Assembly (NCBI GenBank): GCA_014204635.1
Contig: JACHLS010000001.1
Location: 310,001 to 374,000, forward strand
Direction of reading: 5' to 3'
Source: Sporosarcina luteola
GTDB lineage: Bacteria; Bacillota; Bacilli; Bacillales_A; Planococcaceae
DNA length: 64,000 nucleotides
The notes beneath the pieces are model-generated. The model had not been told where the DNA came from. It saw nothing but the letters and a program-made list of their open reading frames with translations, and made no database searches. The position numbers and the translations under genes were made by a program. Below, piece by piece: positions 28,261 to 36,594 of the stretch. The first letter of the stretch is position 1; the number at the start of each line of letters is the position of its first letter.

Positions 28261-28320
28261 TTTTTTCTGGAATGCAACTGAGGCTTCTGCGATGTTCTGG
28301 TGACTTATGAAAGAGATAGA

Positions 28321-28347
28321 AAAAAGCGACGGATTCCGTCGCTTTTT
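28321..28347. terminator. Terminator between argS and the DUF2306 gene
   Basis: Perfect 12-base stem AAAAAGCGACGG / CCGTCGCTTTTT with a three-base loop; works in both directions. Confidence 0.92.
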
Positions 28348-28386
28348 GTTCTATTCGTCCAGACAGTTTTGCCGAAAATCAATTGC

Positions 28387-29046
28387 TCATGCAGAAATCT
28401 TTCCAGCTCCATTCGTTTTGAAGTGTTCATTCGTCCGTTTTTGTTGAATGATCATTTCTGCTACGAGCAGATTAGGCACCCAAGCCAACCAAGAAATAAC
28501 AGCATAACTACGTTCGAAATTCTCTAATCCAAACAGCAATGCAAACAAAGGCAGCCATAGCCGTAATGTAACCGCCGCAAAGGTTAGGGAATAATTTCTT
28601 ATCATCCAATTCCGGTGTTGTGGAACGCGATGATTCTTGGCATTCGTAAACGCTTGAAATGCCGAAATCAACCAAAAGACCGCTAGCAGCCCAAACCCTA
28701 TTTTTCCTACAAATCCGCCGGTTGCATAAAAAGATAAGTACAAACCTGTAATACCGCCGAATAAAATACAGAGCATATATAGTCTGCCTAACACCCGATG
28801 TCGACTGATATTCTTTTCTCTAAACCTCGATGATAATGTAAAGGGACCGATTACTAATGCGACTACACTTGTAGCAGCGTGTAGAAATAACATGACATAC
28901 CAGAAGTGGCTTAATTTTGAAAGAAATATCAGCTTCATTTGAACCAACCCTGCTTGGGTTCCGTCCAGAATAAAATATTGAACCACTACATAGCCAGCTA
29001 CCGTAATAACGAGTAAATTGAATAGTAACCAAAAATATTTATTCAT
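28387..29046 (-). CDS. DUF2306 family membrane protein
   Basis: 219 residues with about six to seven hydrophobic segments. SRHRVLGRLYMLCILFGGITGLYL and PQHRNWMIRNYSLTFAAVTLRL, with conserved His and Arg, are typical of DUF2306, a family related in layout to heme-binding or ferric-reductase-like membrane proteins; no function is established. ATG 29044-29046 follows TAGGAG. It is the last gene of the LytTR-DUF3021-DUF2306 set and may be the regulated output (inference). Confidence 0.75.
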   Translation of the reverse strand: MNKYFWLLFNLLVITVAGYVVVQYFILDGTQAGLVQMKLIFLSKLSHFWYVMLFLHAATSVVALVIGPFTLSSRFREKNISRHRVLGRLYMLCILFGGITGLYLSFYATGGFVGKIGFGLLAVFWLISAFQAFTNAKNHRVPQHRNWMIRNYSLTFAAVTLRLWLPLFALLFGLENFERSYAVISWLAWVPNLLVAEMIIQQKRTNEHFKTNGAGKISA

Positions 29047-29110
29047 GACTATCTCAACTCCTAGTATTTTGACAGGATTGGTGTTGATACCGAAACGCTT
29101 TTTCAACCCT

Positions 29111-29536
29111 TCAGATTTTTCTTCTTTTCAGCTTCTTATTAATACTGGCAATATCCCGCAAGTCCATCCAATAGACTACGGCGAAAATCACCACATATAT
29201 GCTGAACTGAAAAACAATAAACAGGACAAAGCTGATAGGTTGGTCAACAGGATTTTCATACCAATCACCAATATTTCCGCAAATTAACACAAGTGCTAAG
29301 ATCACAATATAATGGATCCCTAATTTAACGCCATACGGCCAGCGATCTAAATAAAATATAAGTGACATCAGTCCACAGCCTACCCCAAGGGAAATTGCTA
29401 GAATACATCCTAATAATAGATCTGAACCGTTCATGACTCGGGCAGGATTTAGTAATAATGTTATTGTAATGATGATGTAAGAAGTACTTAATCCAATTAA
29501 AGCGCCAAGAAGTATATATTGAAAAGTCTTTTTCAT
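29111..29536 (-). CDS. DUF3021 family membrane protein
   Basis: 141 residues, four transmembrane segments and a short basic C-terminus (KKLKRRKI), the usual DUF3021 layout. In many Firmicutes these proteins are encoded directly after a LytTR regulator and are thought to hold it at the membrane or antagonise it. Its ATG shares one base with the LytTR stop (TAATG), which indicates coupled expression. Confidence 0.8.
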   Translation of the reverse strand: MKKTFQYILLGALIGLSTSYIIITITLLLNPARVMNGSDLLLGCILAISLGVGCGLMSLIFYLDRWPYGVKLGIHYIVILALVLICGNIGDWYENPVDQPISFVLFIVFQFSIYVVIFAVVYWMDLRDIASINKKLKRRKI

Positions 29537-29985
29537 TACGCATCCCTCCCGATCCCTAGTCGTTTCTTGAGTGTCTTCAAATACAGGCGACTTACATGAG
29601 CGGTCGTTCCATTATCCATGACGAGCTGCATCATGCCGATCTTCTCCATCTTCATAAATGAAATTTTGGATACATTGACGAGAGTTGATTTATTTATGCG
29701 TACAAATTCCTTTTCTAATAGGTCCTCCAACTCATATAACTTACGCTTTGACTCATATTCATTCTCATCTGTTTGAAAGTAGACCTTAGCGCCTTCCGAA
29801 TAAACAAAATAAATATCCGGGATTTTCAACATGTAAATTTCTTGTAGTAAATAGCCGTCAATCACTTCTGTAGAGGATGACTTTAATAACTTCATAATCC
29901 GTTCAATGTCGTCTGTAAAAGACTTTGCATGAATATGGATTGCTGTTTCTTCAATTTTCTCATCGATGATTAATTTGATTTGCAT
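29536..29985 (-). CDS. LytTR family DNA-binding regulator
   Basis: 149 residues: an N-terminal segment without receiver domain (1-55) and a LytTR DNA-binding domain (about 60-149; DIYFVYSEGAKVYFQT, FVRINKSTLVNVSKI, VSRLYLKTLKKRLG). So it is not a two-component response regulator; its partner is probably the DUF3021 protein. TTGCGAAA and TTGCAAAC about 13 bases apart (minus strand, 30033-30052) upstream could be a LytTR direct-repeat site; a TATATT box follows. Signal and targets are unknown. Confidence 0.85.
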   Translation of the reverse strand: MQIKLIIDEKIEETAIHIHAKSFTDDIERIMKLLKSSSTEVIDGYLLQEIYMLKIPDIYFVYSEGAKVYFQTDENEYESKRKLYELEDLLEKEFVRINKSTLVNVSKISFMKMEKIGMMQLVMDNGTTAHVSRLYLKTLKKRLGIGRDA

Positions 29986-30203
29986 AAGGTACCCCCAATC
30001 CCTTCATAAAATATAGCACGGGTTAACTTGAGGTTTGCAATTCTTTTCGCAAGTGGTTCGATGAACGATACAAGGAGCTAAAAACCGATCATGACTGAAT
30101 AAAGAGGCGGCGCACTTTAAATACTCTCTTTGCTGGCAACTGCTTTCTTCAGTTATGCGAAATCGAGCAGGAAAGCATGAATCGTTGTCACGCCCGCCGT
30201 CTA

Positions 30204-30231
30204 TCGACAACAAAGAACTTTGTAGTATAAT
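30204..30231 (+). promoter_or_regulatory. Sigma-A promoter of the cobalamin operon
   Basis: TCGACA (30204-30209), 16-base spacer, TATAAT (30226-30231). Start expected near 30238, just upstream of the riboswitch. Confidence 0.7.
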
Positions 30232-30257
30232 GGTTGCGTACACAATTACATATCCGA

Positions 30258-30430
30258 ACATGAAGGTGCCCCGCCATCAACGACGGGGTTAAAAGGGAAG
30301 CCGGTTCAAAGCCGGCGCGGTCCCGCCACTGTAAGTGCGAGCTTTCCGCCAAAAGCCACTGGATTTCATCCGGGAAGGCGCGGCAAGCGATTGGAGCACG
30401 AGCCAGGAGACCTGCCTTCGTACGTCACCC
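30258..30430 (+). ncRNA. Cobalamin riboswitch
   Basis: The hallmark boxes are in order: GAAGGTGCC at the P1/P2 start, TTAAAAGGGAA, the paired GCCGGTTCAAAGCCGGC, GCGGTCCCGCCACTGT, and the B12 box AGCCAGGAGACCTGCC near 30401-30416. It binds adenosylcobalamin-type ligands in the nascent RNA. A terminator lies 70 bases downstream, so control is probably transcription termination when cobalamin is abundant. Minus-strand ORFs here are spurious. Confidence 0.95.
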
Positions 30431-30501
30431 GGAACCCTACGAGGATAGGTTTGGTGAAGAGTCGGTGCGCTCTGACGCCGCCGGACTTTTACTAAGCAGT
30501 G

Positions 30502-30530
30502 TCCTCCGTTGTTTTGGCGGGGGATTTTTA
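30502..30530 (+). terminator. Riboswitch-controlled terminator
   Basis: TCCTCCG / CGGGGGA stem followed by T5. It lies between the riboswitch aptamer and btuF and is the likely expression platform. Confidence 0.75.
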
Positions 30531-30557
30531 TTTGGAATGAATAGGAGGAAGACAATC

Positions 30558-31541
30558 ATGAAGAAGTTTTGGCAGCTTTGGTTAACAGCTGTACTTGCCA
30601 CATTGCTTTTGACGGCATGCGGCACGTCGGATGATACAAAGAAAGAGGATACATCAACAGAACAAACCGGCGGTCAAACAGCCGGCGAGGCCGAACAGGC
30701 GGCTCCCGCGTTCCCGGTCACATTAACAGATGCAGTTGGCAATGAGATTACATTTGATGAAGCGCCGAAGAAAATTGTTTCTCTGCAAGCGAGCAACACG
30801 GAGATCCTTTTCGCTCTCGGTTTGAATGATGAAATCGTCGGAGTCACTGATTTTGATAACTATCCGGAAGAGGCGCTAGAAAAGGAAAAAGTGGGCGGCA
30901 TGGAATTCAATGTCGAGCAAATCATTTCCATGAACCCGGATGTCGTGTTTGCAAATGAAATGGGACAGAGTTCAGGAGAAGAAGGCTGGCAGCAAATCCG
31001 AGATGCGGGCATTAAAGTGTTTGTCGTAAAAAATGCAGCAAACTTCGATGAAACTTATGAAACAATCCACACGATCGGACAAGCGACAGGCAAGACGGAA
31101 GAAGCTGAAAAAATCGTAGCGGATATGAAAGCGAAAGTGGACGAGGTCGTCGCGAAAACAAAAGACATCGAGACGAAGAAACGTGTCTTTGTCGAAACGT
31201 CCGATGCACCTGAAATCTATACACCAGGAAAAGGGACATTCATGCAGGAGATCCTTGATATGATCGGTGCTGAAAACGTAGTAACGCAGGAAGACTGGGT
31301 GATGATCAGTCCGGAAGAGATCGTCAAACAGAATCCGGATGTCATCATCGTAATGTACAGCTATGTTCCAGATATTGTGGAGAGCGTGAAGAACCGAGAC
31401 GGCTTCAGCGATATTACGGCTGTCAAAGAAGACCGCGTCATCCAAGTTGACGAGAATCTGACAAGCCGGACAGGTCCTCGTCTGGCGCAAGGTCTGGAAG
31501 AAGTGGCGAAAGCCGTTTACCCAGAGGCGTTCGGTGAATAA
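30558..31541 (+). CDS. btuF: Cobalamin/cobinamide ABC transporter substrate-binding lipoprotein BtuF
   Basis: 327 residues with a lipoprotein signal (TM-like 5-19, lipobox LLTAC, Cys about residue 19), an acidic/Thr-rich linker, then a two-lobed class III periplasmic-binding fold beginning PVTLTDAVGNEITF with IVSLQASNTEILFALG, as in BtuF. It is anchored outside the membrane and delivers corrinoids to BtuC. ATG 30558 follows AGGAGGAA. First gene of the riboswitch operon; its stop overlaps the btuC GTG start. Confidence 0.9.
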   Translation: MKKFWQLWLTAVLATLLLTACGTSDDTKKEDTSTEQTGGQTAGEAEQAAPAFPVTLTDAVGNEITFDEAPKKIVSLQASNTEILFALGLNDEIVGVTDFDNYPEEALEKEKVGGMEFNVEQIISMNPDVVFANEMGQSSGEEGWQQIRDAGIKVFVVKNAANFDETYETIHTIGQATGKTEEAEKIVADMKAKVDEVVAKTKDIETKKRVFVETSDAPEIYTPGKGTFMQEILDMIGAENVVTQEDWVMISPEEIVKQNPDVIIVMYSYVPDIVESVKNRDGFSDITAVKEDRVIQVDENLTSRTGPRLAQGLEEVAKAVYPEAFGE

Positions 31542-32526
31542 AACAGGCATCGCCTACATCGTGAGTGCCGCCACACTGGTTGTGGCGGTGTGGCTCGGTG
31601 TTTCCATCGGAACGGTGAAAGTGCCGCTGAGCACGTTCTGGGATTCAACAGATACGACAGCAACGAATATCCTTTGGAAAATCCGCATGCCGCGAGTTAT
31701 TTTGGCCGGCCTCGTTGGTGCATCCCTGGCCATTGCGGGTGCTGCGTTTCAAGGATTGCTGAAAAATCCACTTGCCGATCCATACACCCTCGGAGTGTCA
31801 TCCGGCGCCTCGGTAGGTGCGGTCGTGACACTCTTTTTTGGTTTATCCATTCCGATGTTGGGCACGTATACTTTACCGATCTTCAGTATGGTCGGAGCTG
31901 CTTTGACCATGTTTCTCGTCCTCGGATTTGCAAGACTCGTTGACCGGTCCATGAAAATGGAGACAATTATCTTGACCGGCATCATTTTCGGCTCGTTCCT
32001 CGGTTCTGTTCTCTCTCTTATGATTGCGTTGACTGGGGAGGAACTGCGGCAAATCATTGGCTGGTTGTTGGGGAGCGTCTCGATGCGTGGATGGAAATAC
32101 ATTGTCATGGTGCTGCCATTCGTGGTGATCGGCTCATTCATCCTATGGCTCAATCGCCGGGAGCTGAACGCCATGCTGTTCGGCGAAGAGCGGGCCCATC
32201 ATCTGGGCGTGAATGTCCGGCGGCGTAAATTCATGATCCTGATCGGCGGTTCCATTTTAACCGGATCAGCTGTGGCTGTATCCGGAACAATCGGTTTTGT
32301 CGGCCTCGTCGTCCCGCATATGACAAGGCTCCTTTGGGGTTCCGATCATCGACATTTGCTGACGTTATCATTCTTAAATGGGGCCACGTTATTAATCATC
32401 TGTGACTTGATTGCGCGAACGATTATTTCACCATCGGAATTGCCGGTCGGCGTCATCACTTCGTTTATCGGTGCGCCAGTATTCGCATACATCTTTTATC
32501 GACAGAGAAGGAAAGGGGCTATCTAA
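31534..32526 (+). CDS. btuC: Cobalamin ABC transporter permease BtuC
   Basis: 330 residues, FecCD/BtuC family, about ten transmembrane segments. Diagnostic segments are IRMPRVILAGLVGASLAIAG, NPLADPYTLGVSSGAS and VSGTIGFVGLVVPHMTR (ATPase-contact loop). The start GTG overlaps btuF by eight bases. Forms the import complex with BtuF and the following ATPase. Confidence 0.92.
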   Translation: MNKTGIAYIVSAATLVVAVWLGVSIGTVKVPLSTFWDSTDTTATNILWKIRMPRVILAGLVGASLAIAGAAFQGLLKNPLADPYTLGVSSGASVGAVVTLFFGLSIPMLGTYTLPIFSMVGAALTMFLVLGFARLVDRSMKMETIILTGIIFGSFLGSVLSLMIALTGEELRQIIGWLLGSVSMRGWKYIVMVLPFVVIGSFILWLNRRELNAMLFGEERAHHLGVNVRRRKFMILIGGSILTGSAVAVSGTIGFVGLVVPHMTRLLWGSDHRHLLTLSFLNGATLLIICDLIARTIISPSELPVGVITSFIGAPVFAYIFYRQRRKGAI

Positions 32527-32527
32527 A

Positions 32528-34000
32528 ATGCTCAACGTGCAAAACCTGGCAGGAGGATACGGGAAAGATCCGGTCGTCCAACACATCTCATTCGAAGTGA
32601 AGAAAGGAGAAATCCTTGGCATATTAGGCCCGAACGGCAGCGGCAAATCCACCTTGCTGAAAATCATCTCTGGCATCTTGCCTAAACAGGATGGGACCGT
32701 AGAAATCGAAGGGAAAGATGTCAGTGCTTATTCGCAAAAACAATTCGCGCAAAAAGTGGCTGTGTTGCCGCAGCTCCATGCTCATGCTTTTTCCCACACC
32801 GTCAAAGAAACTGTATCGCTCGGTAGGTATCCGCACCAGTCGGGGCTTTTCTCCACCTGGTCGAAGGAGGATGAACGGGCTGTCCAAGAAGCGATGGCGT
32901 ATACAGGGGTAACCAAATACGAAGATACCCCGATTGAAATCCTGTCCGGCGGGGAGCAGCAGCGTGTCTTCGTAGCACAGGCGCTGGCGCAGGAAGCCCC
33001 AATTCTGTTGCTGGACGAACCGACGAACCATCTCGACATTGCTCATCAGCAGCAACTGCTCGATACGGTCCGCAGCCATGCGGTCGAAAAAGGCATTACT
33101 GTCGTCTCCGTTTTCCACGACATTAATCTGGCAGCCCTTTATTGCGATCGGCTTTTGCTCATGGAAAAAGGACGCATCGCGATGATCGGCAGTCCGCTTG
33201 ATGTCGTTAGAGATTCTATGATCAGCGGTGTCTATAAGGCACGTGTTAAAACACAGCCGCACCCGGAATTGCCAAAACCGCAGATGACACTTCTTCCTGA
33301 TACAATGGAGGAAATGAAGCCGTTTATCGTCACAAAAGAACAGTTCCAGGTCTCCTCAAAACATGTGTCTCTTTCAGCGGGCCAGCCGCTAAAAACGTTA
33401 TCATCCGCCGTGCATAATGCGGGAATGGGCTGGTATCGGGCATTCGTCAACCGTCATGTCGATAAGGACTACAATTGTGATGACGTTCAGGCGGAAAATG
33501 CTTCTTACTTGGAACGGGAAGGCTTCCATTTGACGGAAACAGTCGGCATGATGACGGCTGTCACGACAGAGCATGTGGAAATCGAAGAGTTCGCAGGAGA
33601 CTTCGGCTCCGTTATCGTAGCAGTGACGGCCGGCATTGGAAATGCGGTCGATGTGTCGAAGACGCTTACCCGCGATCAAAAGCAGCAAATCGGAACCATT
33701 AACACGTGGGTCATCGTCAATGGACGGTTGCCGGACGAGGCGTTTATCCAAGCGATGATTACGGCGACCGAAGCGAAGACCAAAGCCCTTCAGGACGAAA
33801 CGATTCTTGATCCGCTCACTGGCACAATTGCCACAGGCACCTCGACAGACAGTTTGTTAGTCGCAGCAACGCAAAGGGGAGAATGGCTGCCATATGCAGG
33901 TCCTATCACGTCTCTGGGCAAATTGGTCGGCCATGGCGTGTATGAATGCACAGCCCGAGCGATCCGAGCGTATAAGAAAGCGAAAGGATGGACGGTATGA
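32528..34000 (+). CDS. btuD-cbiZ: Fusion protein: cobalamin ABC ATPase (BtuD) plus adenosylcobinamide amidohydrolase (CbiZ)
   Basis: 490 residues. The N-terminal ABC ATPase (1-255) has Walker A GPNGSGKST (34-42), signature LSGGEQQR, Walker B ILLLDEPTNHLD and the switch His (FHDIN). After a linker, about residues 285-490 are a CbiZ domain (VTAGIGNAVDVSK, TINTWVIVNG, TEAKTKAL, ATGTSTDS). CbiZ hydrolyses adenosylcobinamide to adenosylcobyric acid, allowing salvage of precursors with the wrong side chain. The fusion places remodelling at the cytoplasmic face of the importer. ATG 32528 starts one base after the btuC stop. Confidence 0.9.
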   Translation: MLNVQNLAGGYGKDPVVQHISFEVKKGEILGILGPNGSGKSTLLKIISGILPKQDGTVEIEGKDVSAYSQKQFAQKVAVLPQLHAHAFSHTVKETVSLGRYPHQSGLFSTWSKEDERAVQEAMAYTGVTKYEDTPIEILSGGEQQRVFVAQALAQEAPILLLDEPTNHLDIAHQQQLLDTVRSHAVEKGITVVSVFHDINLAALYCDRLLLMEKGRIAMIGSPLDVVRDSMISGVYKARVKTQPHPELPKPQMTLLPDTMEEMKPFIVTKEQFQVSSKHVSLSAGQPLKTLSSAVHNAGMGWYRAFVNRHVDKDYNCDDVQAENASYLEREGFHLTETVGMMTAVTTEHVEIEEFAGDFGSVIVAVTAGIGNAVDVSKTLTRDQKQQIGTINTWVIVNGRLPDEAFIQAMITATEAKTKALQDETILDPLTGTIATGTSTDSLLVAATQRGEWLPYAGPITSLGKLVGHGVYECTARAIRAYKKAKGWTV

Positions 34001-34956
34001 TACCCGCGCATTTCATTGCTATCGCTATTGGATTTCTTCTTGACCGGATCATCGGAGACCCGCCGAATTGGCCCCATCCCATCAGGTGGATCGGCACATC
34101 TATTTCGAAGCTGACCCGTTTGTTGAATCAAGGACGATACCGTTTTGCGAAAGGGGCTGTCCTGTTACTCGTCATGATCGTCATCGTGACGGCTATCGTC
34201 CTAGCGATTGTCAGCATCGCTTACCAAGTTAACTTGTACATAGGGATTCTAGTGGAAGCCCTGCTGATTGCAATCGGTCTAGCACAGAAAAGCTTGAAAG
34301 ACGCTGCGATGGATGTCTACAAACCTCTTACTGCCGGCGATATGGGGACAGCGCGAGAAAAACTGTCATGGATTGTAGGCAGAGATACCGACCAGTTGCA
34401 AGAAGGGGAGATTGCACGCGGTGCCATCGAGACGGTATCGGAAAATACGGCAGATGGTGTGACGTCCCCGCTATTTTGGGCGTTCCTCTTCGGCGCACCG
34501 GGACTATGGCTATACAAGACGGTCAATACGCTTGATTCCATGGTCGGCTACCGGGACGAGAGGTATGAGCAATTCGGGAAATGTTCTGCCCGTGCGGATG
34601 ATGTATTCAATTTCATTCCCGCGAGAATTACTGGCTTGCTCTTTATGCTGGTCACAAAGGCTGAAACCGATCTGCCGCTCTCGAAACGGCTGGCCGGCTG
34701 GCTCCGGGATGCCCGTCGTCATCCAAGCCCGAACAGTGGATATTTGGAGGCGGCGACTGCATGGCAGCTTGGCGTAACACTTGGCGGAACCAATACATAT
34801 CGAGGCGTTGTGTCAAACCGCCCGGAAATTGGACCGGGCATGAATCTGCTTCGAGCGATGCATATTCAAAAGGCCATCCGTCAAATGCATACAGCGGCGT
34901 TTGTATTTTGGCTCGTGATGACTGGAATAGGAGTGATAATGTATGCGATTGCCTGA
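33997..34956 (+). CDS. cbiB: Adenosylcobinamide-phosphate synthase CbiB
   Basis: 319 residues, membrane protein. GDPPNWPHPIRWIG near the N-terminus, RDTDQLQEGEIARGAIETVSEN and the later DARRHPSPNSGYLEAATA are CbiB hallmarks. It joins (R)-1-aminopropanol phosphate to adenosylcobyric acid. The ATG at 33997 overlaps the preceding TGA (ATGA) with AAAGG nine bases upstream; an ATG at 33988 is less well placed. Its substrate is the product of the upstream CbiZ domain, and its second substrate is made by CobD next door. Confidence 0.93.
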   Translation: MIPAHFIAIAIGFLLDRIIGDPPNWPHPIRWIGTSISKLTRLLNQGRYRFAKGAVLLLVMIVIVTAIVLAIVSIAYQVNLYIGILVEALLIAIGLAQKSLKDAAMDVYKPLTAGDMGTAREKLSWIVGRDTDQLQEGEIARGAIETVSENTADGVTSPLFWAFLFGAPGLWLYKTVNTLDSMVGYRDERYEQFGKCSARADDVFNFIPARITGLLFMLVTKAETDLPLSKRLAGWLRDARRHPSPNSGYLEAATAWQLGVTLGGTNTYRGVVSNRPEIGPGMNLLRAMHIQKAIRQMHTAAFVFWLVMTGIGVIMYAIA

Positions 34957-36022
34957 TCATGGGGCGAACCCCCGGCAACTATATAAGCGTTTTGGTTTAG
35001 AGGCGCCGGAGCAAATTCTCGATTTCAGCGAGAATTGCAACCCGGAAGGTCCACCGCAAGCTGTGCTTGATTTGTGGCCGGAGCTGGTGCGCAAATTATC
35101 GGCCTACCCGCATCCCGACGGCGAACCCTTTAAGCAAGCGGCCGCTGCTTATCATGGGATAGATGCATCTTTATTGCTCGCGGGGAATGGAGCGGCGGAA
35201 CTGCTGACTCTGCTTGCGGCCCGATATCGCGGCAAGCGGGCCATCGTCATCCATCCTGCGTTTTCGGAATATGAAGCGACCCTACGGGCAAACGGCGTGA
35301 CGATCCAGCCAATCGTCGCTTCGGAAGAGAACGGTTTTCGTTTGCCTCTTCAACCAATACTGGATTCCTTAGAGCAATCGGATGTCATCTATCTTTGCAC
35401 GCCGAACAATCCGACAGGCATTCTGCCCACTTGTGATGAGTTGAGAACCATTATTCTGCGTGCCGGAGAAGTGGGGACAGAGGTTGTGTTAGATGAGGCA
35501 TTTCTTGATTTTGTAGATGAATCCTTATCATTTATTCCAAAACTGGATTCGTTGCCGCATGTGATCGTCGTCCGTTCGATGACAAAAATGTACGCCATCC
35601 CGGGGATACGCCTCGGGTACATTGCGGCGGATCCAGTTATCATCGGATCAATGAAAAGGGTAGCCCCCCACTGGAACGTCAATGGCATCGCGTCTGAAAT
35701 CGGCGCAGTCTGTTTAGCTGAACAGGAGTACCGGGAACGAGCTATGCAGCATGCGAAGGTAGAACGGGAGAAAATGGCTGCGTTTTTACGAACGGGAGGA
35801 TGTGCTGTAACAGATTCCGCTTCAAATTTCCTGTCTTTTTCATTGGAAGAGGGTCGGGATTCACGCCAGCTATATACGGACATGCTTGCACGTGGAATTG
35901 TCCTTCGGCATTCGGAGAATTTTCGGGGGATGGACGGCCGCTGGCTGCGAGTCGGCATGAAAAGCGAAACGGATTTGAATCTGTTGAAAGAGGAGCTGTA
36001 TCGATGGTTCGCAGCCAACTGA
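34943..36022 (+). CDS. cobD: Threonine-phosphate decarboxylase CobD (PLP)
   Basis: 359 residues, aminotransferase class I/II fold. The PLP lysine is in SMTKMYAIPGIRLGY; TPNNPTG and VVLDEAFLDF are typical. It decarboxylates L-threonine phosphate to aminopropanol phosphate for CbiB. It resembles HisC, but the operon and the N-terminal HGANPRQLYKRFG decide for CobD. The start overlaps cbiB by 14 bases. Confidence 0.9.
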   Translation: MRLPDHGANPRQLYKRFGLEAPEQILDFSENCNPEGPPQAVLDLWPELVRKLSAYPHPDGEPFKQAAAAYHGIDASLLLAGNGAAELLTLLAARYRGKRAIVIHPAFSEYEATLRANGVTIQPIVASEENGFRLPLQPILDSLEQSDVIYLCTPNNPTGILPTCDELRTIILRAGEVGTEVVLDEAFLDFVDESLSFIPKLDSLPHVIVVRSMTKMYAIPGIRLGYIAADPVIIGSMKRVAPHWNVNGIASEIGAVCLAEQEYRERAMQHAKVEREKMAAFLRTGGCAVTDSASNFLSFSLEEGRDSRQLYTDMLARGIVLRHSENFRGMDGRWLRVGMKSETDLNLLKEELYRWFAAN

Positions 36023-36594
36023 CGTTCATCAGCGGCGGGGTCCGCTCGGGAAAAAGTTCGTTCGCGGAGGCGTGGCTCGTCAAAGAAGCTGCCGGAACGG
36101 ATGGCCGTCTTGTCTATATCGCTTCCGGCATGGCAACGGATGAGGAAATGACTCGCCGCATTCGCAAACATCAGGCGGATCGTACAGGGCAAAATTGGCT
36201 GACAATCGAGCAGCCGACCCGGTTGGAAGAGGTACTCAGCGAAATCGGGGAAGGTGATTTCGTCTTGTGGGACTGTTTGACGACATGGCTTGCGAATGAA
36301 TTGTACGACGGCTGGGAAACTGGATCGCCTTGCATTGGGCAAGCGGGTTGCATGGACCGGAAAGCAGATGAAGTGATCCGGACGATCCAGACGATTGCGA
36401 AGCGGGCATCTCGTTTTATCATCGTGTCCAATGAAGTATTGGACGAACCCGCATCTATCTATGAAGAAACTAGGAATTATTGCAAATGGATCGGACGGCT
36501 GCATCAGCAGATTGTCCAGCTTTCCAGTGTGGCAATCGAAATGGATTATGGCGTTCCGATGTATTGGAAACGGGAGGAGGCAAAAAAGGGATGA
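36004..36594 (+). CDS. cobU: Adenosylcobinamide kinase/guanylyltransferase CobU, atypical C-terminus
   Basis: 196 residues. The P-loop GGVRSGKSS is at 11-19, and His56 in RRIRKHQADR aligns with the guanylylated His. VLWDCLTTWLANE is standard. The C-terminal family motif (NEVGxGIVP with FRDxxGxxNQ) is altered: here SNEVLDEPASIYEETRNYCKWIGRLHQQ. It should make GDP-cobinamide from cobinamide. A second CobU-like protein lies at 38706 and has kept the part lost here. ATG 36004 follows AGAGGAG and overlaps cobD. Confidence 0.85.
   Translation: MVRSQLTFISGGVRSGKSSFAEAWLVKEAAGTDGRLVYIASGMATDEEMTRRIRKHQADRTGQNWLTIEQPTRLEEVLSEIGEGDFVLWDCLTTWLANELYDGWETGSPCIGQAGCMDRKADEVIRTIQTIAKRASRFIIVSNEVLDEPASIYEETRNYCKWIGRLHQQIVQLSSVAIEMDYGVPMYWKREEAKKG

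Noticed and set aside
30004-30555. Minus-strand ORFs across the cobalamin riboswitch
   Set aside because: The sequence is explained by the aptamer, its promoter and terminator on the plus strand.
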